From positions 28,581,639-28,645,638 of the forward strand of contig OZ025263.1 in the NCBI GenBank assembly GCA_964019135.1: 64,000 nucleotides of DNA, given 5' to 3'. The translations under genes were made by a program, and so were the position numbers. Below the pieces are notes generated by a model. The model saw only the letters and a list, made by a program, of their open reading frames with translations. It had not been told where the DNA came from and ran no database searches. Shown one piece after another: positions 31,901-43,900 of the stretch; the first letter of the stretch is position 1, and every line of letters begins with the position of its first letter. Source of the DNA: Arenicola marina. Its lineage: Eukaryota > Annelida > Polychaeta > Arenicolidae.

Positions 31901-34900
31901 TCAGTCGTGAGATGTCGTGACCAAAGTCCGACGTCGTCATGACGTCGATTACCGCTGTCGTGTTGACGTCGTAGTTTCGACTGTGTTTTGACGTCGTATG
32001 TCAGTCGTGCTATGTCGTGACCATGGTCCTACGTCGTCATGACGTCGGTTACCGCTGTCGTGTTGACGTCGTAAATTCGACGTCGTGTCTAAGTCAGCTT
32101 TCTGTCATGACCAAATTCCGACGCCGCACTGACGTCGATTTCCCGTGTCCATGTTGACGTCGTGGTTGCGACGTCGCGTTGACGTGGGATTTCAGTTGTC
32201 GACGTTGTGACTCAAGGCCGACGTCGTAGCGACGTCATACCGACGTCGTGTGCCCGCTGGGAAGCGACATCGGCGATAATATATCGATTCTCAGCTGCTC
32301 AATGTATGATTGTAAGTCTGTATGCTGATTCTTTTGATAAGCACGTATGGTGCAGCGTTGTATTCTCTTTCCACCATAGTGGCGAGTACGACTAGCGCAA
32401 CCAGCGCCAGCACCACTGCGGAGAGCACCACCAGCTTGACAACCCCAACGACAGTCTCGGAAACCACAAGCACCGGAACCAGTGGGACGACGACAACTCC
32501 CACCACTGTCACCTCGACCACCAGTGAGTCCACAACAGGTCAGTGATGCAACTTTATCATTTTATGTTTAAAGGACACGTATTGTCTAGAAGGAAACGGG
32601 CGTAAAACAAACTCTAACTTCTTAAACGTCACTTTATAAGCGACATCGGCGATAATATATCGATTCTCAGCGGCTCAAAGTAGGAGTGTAAGTATGTATG
32701 TATTTCGGGTACAAATGGCGTTTTCGGCAAATAGATCACTTTTCTTTCGCCAATTTCCTAAATGTGGTTAATCGGGCATGCGCGAAGGAGTCCACGATGT
32801 TATTTATGCAAAATTTGTCGATTTGGAGGAGAATTAGGCTTATAAGTTTCGTAAAATACAATATTTCGGGTACAAATGGCGTTTTTGGCAAAAAGATCAC
32901 TTTTCTTTCGCCAATTTAGTAAATTTGGTTAATCGGGCATGCGCGAAGGAGTCCACGATGTTATTTATGCCAAATTTGTCGATTTGGAGGAGAAGTAGGC
33001 TTTTTAGTTTCGTAAAATACTATATTTCGGGTACAAATGGCGTTTTTGGCAAATAGAATCACTTTTCTTTCGCCCATTTCCTAAATTTGGTTAATCGGGC
33101 ATGCGCGAAGGAGTCCACGATGCTATTTATGCAAAATTTGTCGATTTGGAGGAGAAGTAGGCTTTTTAGTTTCGTAAAATACTATATTTCGGGTACAAAT
33201 GGCGTTTTCGGCAAATAGAATCACTTTTCTATCGCCCATTTCCTAAATTTGGTTAATTGGGCATGCGCGAAAGATTCCACAATGTTATTTATGCAAAATT
33301 TGTCGATTTGGAGGAGAAGTAGGCTTTTTAGTTTCGTAAAATACTATATTTCGGGTACAAATGGCGTTTTGGGCAAATAGAATCACTTTTCTTTCGCCCA
33401 TTTCCTAAATTTGGTTAATTGGGCATGCGCGAAGGAGTCCACGATGTTATTTATGCCAAATTTGTCGATTTGGAAGAGAAGTAGGCTTTTTAGTTCCGTA
33501 AAATACTATATTTCGAGTACAAATGGCGTTTTCGGCAATTAGAATCACTTTTCTTTCGCCCATTTCCTAAATTTGGTTAATCGGGCATGCGCGAAGGAGT
33601 CCACGATGTTATTTATGCAAAATCTGTCGGTTTGGAGGAGAAGTAGGCTTTTTAGTTTCGTAAAATACTATATTTCGGGTACAAATGGCGTTTTCGGCAA
33701 ATAGAATCACTTTTCTATAAGCGACATCGGCGCTAATATATCGATTCTCACCAGCTCAAAGTAGGATTGTAAGTCTGTATGCTGATTCTTTTGATAAGAA
33801 CGTATGGTGCAGCGTTGTATTCTCTTTCCACCATAGTGGCGAGTACGACTAGCGCAACCAGCGCCAGCACCACTGCGGAGAGCACCACCAGCTTGACAAC
33901 CCCAACGACAGTCTCGGAAACCACAAGCACCGGAACCAGTGGGACGACGACAACTCTAACCACTGTCACCCCGACCACCAGTGAGTCCACAACAGGTCAG
34001 TTATAAAACTTTATCATTTTATGTTTAAAGGAAACGTATTGTCTAGAAGGAAACGGGCGTAAAACTCTAACTTCTTAAACGTCACTTTATAAGCGACATC
34101 GGCGATAATATATCGATTCTCAGCAGCTCAATGTATGATTGTAAGTCTGTATGCTGATTCTTTTGATAAGCACGTATGGTGCAGCGTTGTATTCTCTTTC
34201 CACCATAGTGGCGAGTACGACTAGCGCAACCAGCGCCAGCACCACTGCGGAGAGCACCACCAGCTTGACAACCCCAACGACAGTCTCGGAAACCACAAGC
34301 ACCGGAACCAGTGGGACGACGACAACTCCCACCACTGTCACCCCGACCACCAGTGAGTCCACAACTGGTCAGTGATACAACTCTTTCACTTTGTGTTTAA
34401 AGGAAACGTATTATCTAGAAGAAACGGGCGTAAAACAAACTCTAACTTCTTAAAGGTCACTTTATAAGCGACATCGGCGCTAATATATCGATTCTCAGCA
34501 GCTCAAAGTTGGAGTGTAAGTCTGTATGCTGATTCTTTTGATAAGCACGTATGGTGCAGCGTTGTATTCTCTTTCCACCATAGTGGCGAGTACGGCTAGC
34601 GCAACCAGCGCCAGCACCACTGCGGAGAGCACCACCAGCTTGACAACCCCAACGACAGTCTCGGAAACCACATACACCGGAACCAGTGGGACGACGACAA
34701 CTCCCACCACGGTCACCCCGACCACCAGTGAGTCCACAACAGGTCAGTGATACAACTTTATCATTTTATGTTTAATGGAAACGTATTGTCTAGAATGAAA
34801 CGGGCGTAAAACTCTAACTTCTTAAACGTCACTTTATAAGCGACATCGGCGCTAATATATCGATTCTCAGCAGCTCAAAGTAGGATTTTTAAGTCTGTAT

Positions 34901-37900
34901 GCTGATTCTTTTGACAAGCACGTATGGTGCAGCGTTGTATTCTCTTTCCACCATAGTGGCGAGTACGACTAGCGCAACCAGCGCCAGCACCACTGCGGAG
35001 AGCACCACCAGCTTGACAACCCCAACGACAGTCTCGGAAACCACAAGCACCGGAACCAGTGGGACGACGACAACTCCCACCACTGTCACCCTGACCACCA
35101 GTGAGTCCACAACAGGTCAGTGATGCGACTTTATCATTTAATGTTTAAAGGAAACGTATTGTCTAGAAGGAAACGGGGGTAAAACAAACTCTAACTTCTT
35201 AAACGTCACTTTATAAGCGACATCGGCGATAATATATCGATTCTCAGCTGCTCAAAGTAGGAGTGTAAGTCTGTATGCTGATTCTTTTGACAAGCACGTA
35301 TGGTGCAACGTTGTATTCTCTTTCCACCATAGTGGCGAGTACGACTAGTGCAACCAGCGCCAGCACCGGAACCAGTGGGACGACGACAACTTCCACCACT
35401 GTCACCCCGACCACCAGTAAGTCCACAACAGGTTAGTGATACAACTTGGTCATTTTATGTTTAAAGGAAACGTATTGTCTTGAGGTAAACGGGCGTAAAA
35501 CAAACTCTAACTTCTTAAACGTCACTTTATAAGCGACATCGGCGATAATATATCGATTCTCAACTGCTCAAAGTAGGAGTGTAAGTCTATATGTTGATTC
35601 TTTTGATAAGCACGTATGGTGCAGCGTTGTATTCGCTTTCCACCATAGTGGCGAGTACGACTAGCGCAACCAGCGCCAGCACCACTGCGGAGAGCACCAC
35701 CAGCTTGACAACCCCAACGACAGTCTCGGAAACCACAAGCACCGGAACCAGTAGGACGACGACAACTCCCACCACTGTCACCCCGACCACCAGTGAGTCC
35801 ACAACAGGTCAGTGATGCAACTTTATCATTTGATGTTTAAAGGAAACGTATTGTCTAGAAGGAAACGGGCGTAAAACTCTAACTTCTTAAACGTCACTTT
35901 ATAAGCGACATCGGCGATAATATATCGATTCTCAGCAGCTCAAATTACGAGTGTAAGTCTGTATGTTGATTCTTTTGATAAGCACGTATGGTGCAGCGTT
36001 GTATTCGCTTTCCACCATAGTGGCGAGTACGACTAGCGCAACCAGCGCCAGCACCACTGCGGAGAGCACCACCAGCTTGACAACCCCAACGACAGTCTCG
36101 GAAACCACAAGCGCCGGAACCAGTAGGACGACGACAACTCCCACCACTGTCACCCCGACCACCAGTGAGTCCACAACAGGTCAGTGATGCGACTTTATCA
36201 TTTAATGTTTAAAGGAAACGTATTGTCTAGAAGGAAACGGGCGTAAAACAAACTCTAACTTCTTAAACGTCACTTTATAAGCGACATCGGCGATAATATA
36301 TCGATTCTCAGCTGCTCAAAGTAGGAGTGTAAGTATGTATGCTGATTCTTTTGATAAGCACGTATGGTGCAACGTTGTATTCTCTTTCCACCATAGTGGC
36401 GAGTATGACTAGCGCAACCAGCGCCAGCACCGGAACCAGTGGGACGACGACAACTTCCACCACTGTGACCCCGACCACCAGTGAGTCCACAACAGGTCAG
36501 TGATACAATTTTATCATTTTATGTTTAGAGGAAACGTATTGTCTAGAAGGAAACGGGCGTAAAACATACTCTAACTTCTTAAAGGTCACTTTATAAGCGA
36601 CATCGGCGATAATATATCGATTCTCAGCAGCTCAAAGTAGGAGTGTAAGTCTGTATGTTGATTCTTTTGATAAGCATGTATGGTGCAGCGTTGTATTCTC
36701 TTTCCACCATAGTGTCGAGTACGACTAGCGCAACCAGCGCCAGGACCACTGCGGAGAGCACCACCAGCTTGACAACCCCAACGACAGTCTCGGAAACCAC
36801 AAGCACCGGAACCAGTGGGACGACGACAACTCCTACCACTGTCACCCCGACCACCAGTAAGTCCACAACAGGTTAGTGATACAACTTGATCATTTTATGT
36901 TTAAAGGAAACGTATTGTCTTGAGGGAAACGGGCGTAAAACAAACTCTAACTACTTAAACGTCACTTAATGAGGGACATCGGCGATAATATATCGATTCT
37001 CAGCAGCTCAAAGTAGGAGTGTAAGTCTGTATGTTGATTCTTTTGTTAAGCACGTATGGTGCAGCGTTGTATTCTCTTTCCACCATAGTGGCGAGTACGA
37101 CTAGCGCAACCAGCGCCAGCACCACTGCAGAGAGGACCACCAGCTTGACAACCCCAACGACAGTCTCGGAAACCACAAGCACCGGAACCAGTGGGACGAC
37201 GACAACTCTAACCACTGTCACCCCGACCACCAGTGAGTCCACAACAGGTCAGTTATACAACTTTATCATTTTATGTTTAAAGGAAACGTATTGTCTAGAA
37301 GGAAACGGGCGTAAAACTCTAACTTCTTAAACGTCACTTTATAAGCGACATCGGCGATAATATATCGATTCTCAGCAGCTCAAAGTAGGAGTGTAAGTCT
37401 GTATGTTGATTCTTTTGATAAGCACGTATGGTGCAGCGTTGTATTCTCTTTCCACCATAGTGGCGAGTACGACTAGCGCAACCAGCGCCAGCACCACTGC
37501 GGAGAGCACCACCAGCTTGACAACCCCAACGACAATCTCGGAAACCACAAGCACCGGAACCAGTGGGACGACGACAACTCCCGCCACTGTCACCCCGACC
37601 ACCAGTGAGTCCACAACAGGTCAGTGATACAACTCTTTCATTTTATGTTTAAAGGAAACGTATTATCTAAAAGAAACGGGCGTAAAACAAACTCTAACTT
37701 CTTAAAGGTCACTTTATAAGCGACATCGGCGCTAATATATCGATTCTCAGCAGCTCAAAGTAGGATTGTAAGTCTGTATGCTGATTCTTTTGATAAGCAC
37801 GTATGGTGCAGCGTTGTATTCTCTTTCCACCATAGTGGCGAGTACGACTAGCGCAACCAGCGCCAGCACCACTGCGGAGAGCACCACCAGCTTGACAACC

Positions 37901-40900
37901 CCAACGACAGTCTCGGAAACCACAAGCACCGGAACCAGTGGGACGACGACAACTCCCACCACGGTCACCCCGACCACCAGTGAGTCCACAACAGGTCAGT
38001 GATACAACTTTATCATTTTATGTTTAATGGAAACGTATTGTCTAGAATGAAACGGGCGTGAAACTCTAACTTCTTAAACGTCACTTTATAAGCGACATCG
38101 GCGATAATATATCGATTCTCAGCAGATCAAAGTAGGATTGTAAGTCTGTATGCTGATTCTTTCGATAAGCACGTATGGTGCAACGTTGTATTCTCCTTCC
38201 ACCATAGTGGCGAGTACGACTAGCGCCACCAGCGCCAGCACCACTGCGGAGAGCACCACCAGCTTGACAACCCCAACGACAGTCTCGGAAACCACAAGCA
38301 CCGGAACCAGTGGGACGACGACAACTCCCACCACGGTCACCCCGACCACCAGTGAGTCCACAACAGGTCAGTGATACAACTTTATCATTTTATGTTTAAA
38401 GGACACGTACTGTCGGGAAGGAAACGGGCGTAAAACTCTAACTTCTTAAACGTCACTTTATGAGGGACATCGGCGATAATATATCGATTCTCAGCAGCTC
38501 AAAGTAGGAGTGTAAGTCTGTATGTTGATTCTTTTGTTACGCACGTATGGTGCAGCGTTGTATTCTCTTTCCACCATAGTGGCGAGTACGACTAGCGCAA
38601 CCAGCGCCAGCACCACTGCAGAGAGGACCACCAGCTTGACAACCCCAACGACAGTCTCGGAAACCACAAGCACCGGAACCAGTGGGACGACGACAACTCT
38701 AACCACTGTCACCCCGACCACCAGTGAGTCCACAACAGGTCAGTTATACAACTTTATCATTTTATGTTTAAAGGAAACGTATTGTCTAGAAGGAAACGGG
38801 CGTAAAACTCTAACTTCCTAAACGTCACATTATAAGCGACATCGGCGATAATATATCGATTCTCAGCAGCTCAAAGTAGGATTGTAAGTCTGTATGCTGA
38901 TTCTTTTGATAAGCACGTATGGTGCAGCGTTGTATTCTCTTTCCACCATAGTGGCGAGTACGACTAGCGCAACCAGCGCCAGCACCACTGCGGAGAGCAC
39001 CACCAGCTTGACAACCCCAACGACAGTCTCGGAAACCACAAGCACCGGAACCAGTGGGACGACGACAACTCCCACCACTGTCACCCCGACCACCAGTGAG
39101 TCCACAACAGGTCAGTGATGCAACTTTATCATTTTATGTTTAAAGAAAACGTATTGTCTAGAAGGAAACGGGCGTAAAACAAACTCTAACTTCTTAAACG
39201 TCACTTTATAAGCGACATCGGCGACAATATATCGATACTCAGCGGCTCAATTTATGATTGTAAGTCTGTATGCTGATTCTTTTGATAAGCACGTATGGTG
39301 CAGCGTTGTATTCTCTTTCAACCATAGTGGCGAGTACGACTAGCGCAACCAGCGCCAGCACCACTGCGGAGAGCACCACCAGCTTGACAACCCCAACGAC
39401 AGTCTCGGAAACCACAAGCACCGGAACCAGTGGGACGACGACAACTCTAACCACTGTCACCTCGACCACCACTGAGTCCACAACAGGTCAGTTATCAAAC
39501 TTTATCATTTTATGTTGAAGGGAAACGTATTGTCTAGAAGGAAACGGGCGTAAAACTCTAACTTCTTAAACGTCACTTTATAAGCGACATCGGCGATAAT
39601 ATATCGATTCTCAGCAGCTCAAAGTAGGATTGTAAGTCTGTATGCTGATTCTTTTGATAAGCACGTATGGTGCAGCGTTGTATTCTCTTTCCACCATAGT
39701 GGCGAGTACGACTAGCGCAACCAGCGCCAGCACCACTGCGGAGAGCACCACCAGCTTGACAACCCCAACGACAGTCTCGGAAACCACAAGCACCGGAACC
39801 AGTGGGACGACGACAACTTCCACCACTGTGACCCCGACCACCAGTGAGTCCACAACAGGTCAGTGATACAATTTTATCATTTTATGTTTAGAGGAAACGT
39901 ATTGTCTAGAAGGAAACGGGCGTAAAACATACTCTAACTTCTTAAAGGTCACTTTATAAGCGACATCGGCGATAATATATCGATTCTCAGCAGCTCAAAG
40001 TAGGAGTGTAAGTCTGTATGTTGATTCCTTTGATAAGCATGTATGGTGCAGCGTTGTATTCTCTTTCCACCATAGTGTCGAGTACGACTAGCGCAACCAG
40101 CGCCAGGACCACTGCGGAGAGCACCACCAGCTTGACAACCCCAACGACAGTCTCGGAAACCACAAGCACCGGAACCAGTGGGACGACGACAACTCCTACC
40201 ACTGTCACCCCGACCACCAGTAAGTCCACAACAGGTTAGTGATACAACTTGATCATTTTATGTTTAAAGGAAACGTATTGTCTTGAGGGAAACGGGCGTA
40301 AAACAAACTCTAACTACTTAAACGTCACTTAATGAGGGACATCGGCGATAATATATCGATTCTCAGCAGCTCAAAGTAGGAGTGTAAGTCTGTATGTTGA
40401 TTCTTTTGTTAAGCACGTATGGTGCAGCGTTGTATTCTCTTTCCACCATAGTGGCGAGTACGACTAGCGCAACCAGCGCCAGCACCACTGCAGAGAGGAC
40501 CACCAGCTTGACAACCCCAACGACAGTCTCGGAAACCACAAGCACCGGAACCAGTGGGACGACGACAACTCTAACCACTGTCACCCCGACCACCAGTGAG
40601 TCCACAACAGGTCAGTTATACAACTTTATCATTTTATGTTTAAAGGAAACGTATTGTCTAGAAGGAAACGGGCGTAAAACTCTAACTTCTTAAACGTCAC
40701 TTTATAAGCGACATCGGCGATAATATATCGATTCTCAGCAGCTCAAAGTAGGAGTGTAAGTCTGTATGTTGATTCTTTTGATAAGCACGTATGGTGCAGC
40801 GTTGTATTCTCTTTCCACCATAGTGGCGAGTACGACTAGCGCAACCAGCGCCAGCACCACTGCGGAGAGCACCACCAGCTTGACAACCCCAACGACAATC

Positions 40901-43900
40901 TCGGAAACCACAAGCACCGGAACCAGTGGGACGACGACAACTCCCACCACTGTCACCCCGACCACCAGTGAGTCCACAACAGGTCAGTGATACAACTCTT
41001 TCATTTTATGTTTAAAGGAAACGTATTATCTAAAAGAAACGGGCGTAAAACAAACTCTAACTTCTTAAAGGTCACTTTATAAGCGACATCGGCGCTAATA
41101 TATCGATTCTCAGCAGCTCAAAGTAGGATTGTAAGTCTGTATGCTGATTCTTTTGATAAGCACGTATGGTGCAGCGTTGTATTCTCTTTCCACCATAGTG
41201 GCGAGTACGACTAGCGCAACCAGCGCCAGCACCACTGCGGAGAGCACCACCAGCTTGACAACCCCAACGACAGTCTCGGAAACCACAAGCACCGGAACCA
41301 GTGGGACGACGACAACTCCCACCACGGTCACCCCGACCACCAGTGAGTCCACAACAGGTCAGTGATACAACTTTATCATTTTATGTTTAATGGAAACGTA
41401 TTGTCTAGAATGAAACGGGCGTGAAACTCTAACTTCTTAAACGTCACTTTATAAGCGACATCGGCGATAATATATCGATTCTCAGCAGATCAAAGTAGGA
41501 TTGTAAGTCTGTATGCTGATTCTTTCGATAAGCACGTATGGTGCAACGTTGTATTCTCCTTCCGCCATAGTGGCGAGTACGACTAGCGCCACCAGCGCCA
41601 GCACCACTGCGGAGAGCACCACCAGCTTGACAACCCCAACGACAGTCTCGGAAACCACAAGCACCGGAACCAGTGGGACGACGACAACTCCCACCACGGT
41701 CACCCCGACCACCAATGAGTCCACAACAGGTCAGTGATACAACTTTATCATTTTATGTTTAAAGGACACGTACTGTCGGGAAGGAAACGGGCGTAAAACT
41801 CTAACTTCTTAAACGTCACTTTATGAGGGACATCGGCGATAATATATCGATTCTCAGCAGCTCAAAGTAGGAGTGTAAGTCTGTATGTTGATTCTTTTGT
41901 TACGCACGTATGGTGCAGCGTTGTATTCTCTTTCCACCATAGTGGCGAGTACGACTAGCGCAACCAGCGCCAGCACCACTGCAGAGAGGACCACCAGCTT
42001 GACAACCCCAACGACAGTCTCGGAAACCACAAGCACCGGAACCAGTGGGACGACGACAACTCTAACCACTGTCACCCCGACCACCAGTGAGTCCACAACA
42101 GGTCAGTTATACAACTTTATCATTTTATGTTTAAAGGAAACGTATTGTCTAGAAGGAAACGGGCGTAAAACTCTAACTTCCTAAACGTCACATTATAAGC
42201 GACATCGGCGATAATATATCGATTCTCAGCAGCTCAAAGTAGGATTGTAAGTCTGTATGCTGATTCTTTTGATAAGCACGTATGGTGCAGCGTTGTATTC
42301 TCTTTCCACCATAGTGGCGAGTACGACTAGCGCAACCAGCGCCAGCACCACTGCGGAGAGCACCACCAGCTTGACAACCCCAACGACAGTCTCGGAAACC
42401 ACAAGCACCGGAACCAGTGGGACGACGACAACTCCCACCACTGTCACCCCGACCACCAGTGAGTCCACAACAGGTCAGTGATGCAACTTTATCATTTTAT
42501 GTTTAAAGAAAACGTATTGTCTAGAAGGAAACGGGCGTAAAACAAACTCTAACTTCTTAAACGTCACTTTATAAGCGACATCGGCGACAATATATCGATA
42601 CTCAGCGGCTCAATTTATGATTGTAAGTCTGTATGCTGATTCTTTTGATAAGCACGTATGGTGCAGCGTTGTATTCTCTTTCAACCATAGTGGCGAGTAC
42701 GACTAGCGCAACCAGCGCCAGCACCACTGCGGAGAGCACCACCAGCTTGACAACCCCAACGACAGTCTCGGAAACCACAAGCACCGGAACCAGTGGGACG
42801 ACGACAACTCTAACCACTGTCACCTCGACCACCACTGAGTCCACAACAGGTCAGTTATCAAACTTTATCATTTTATGTTGAAAGGAAACGTATTGTCTAG
42901 AAGGAAACGGGCGTAAAACTCTAACTTCTTAAACGTCACTTTATAAGCGACATCGGCGATAATATATCGATTCTCAGCAGCTCAAAGTAGGATTGTAAGT
43001 CTGTATGCTGATTCTTTTGATAAGCACGTATGGTGCAGCGTTGTATTCTCTTTCCACCATAGTGGCGAGTACGACTAGCGCAACCAGCGCCAGCACCACT
43101 GCGGAGAGCACCACCAGCTTGACAACCCCAACGACAGTCTCGGAAACCACAAGCACCGGAACCAGTGGGACGACGACGACTTCCACCACTGTCACCCCGA
43201 CCACCAGTGAGTCCACAACAGGTCAGTGATACAACTTTATCATTTAATGTTTCAAGGAAACGTATTGTCTGGAAGGAAACGGGCGTAAAACAAACTCTAA
43301 CTTCTTAAACGTCACTTTATAAGCGACATCGGCGATAATATATCGATTCTCAGCAGCTCAAAGTAGGATTGTAAGTCTGTATGCTGATTCTTTTGATAAG
43401 CACGTATGGTGCAGCGTTGTATTCTCTTTCCACCATAGTGGCGAGTACGACTAGCGCAACCAGCGCCAGCACCACTGCGGAGAGCACCACCAGCTTGACA
43501 AGCCCAACGACAGTCTCGGAAACCACAAGCACCGGAACCAGTGGGACGACGACAACTCCCACCACGGTCACCCCGACCACCAGTGAGTCCACAACAGGTC
43601 AGTGATACAAATTTATCATTTTATGTTGAAAGGAAACGTATTGTCTAGAAGGAAACGGGCGTAAAACAAACTCTAACTTCTTTAACGTCACTTTATAAGA
43701 GACATCGGTGATAATATATCGTTTCTCAGCAGCTCAATGTATGATTGTAAGTCTGTATGCTGATTCTTTTGATAAGCACGTATGGTGCAGCGTTGTATTC
43801 TCTTTCCACCATAGTGGCGAGTACGACTAGCGCAACCAGCGCCAGCACCACTGCGGAGAGCACCACCAGCTTGACAACCCCAACGACAGTCTCGGAAACC

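Larger units (their letters stand above)
23528..32261. mobile_element. 8.7-kb terminal-inverted-repeat element in a mucin intron
   Basis: It begins CCCAGCAGGCACAC and ends as the inverse, GTGTGCCCGCTGGG; the outer 21 bp match at about 19 positions. Left flank CACTTTATAA and right flank AAGCGACATCGG rebuild the CACTTTATAAGCGACATC phrase of the other cassette introns, with AA duplicated, so a 2-bp target duplication is likely. Parts in order: 85-bp subterminal repeats, minus-strand DUF4806-like gene end, AT-rich middle with palindromic tract, 100-bp subterminal repeats. No transposase is recognised; superfamily unassigned. Confidence 0.82.

Noticed and set aside
30313..31940. Overlapping minus-strand ORFs with TTYHDRKTTSKQ-like repeats
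   Set aside because: By-products of the 100-bp subterminal repeats of the TIR element; they change frame between units.
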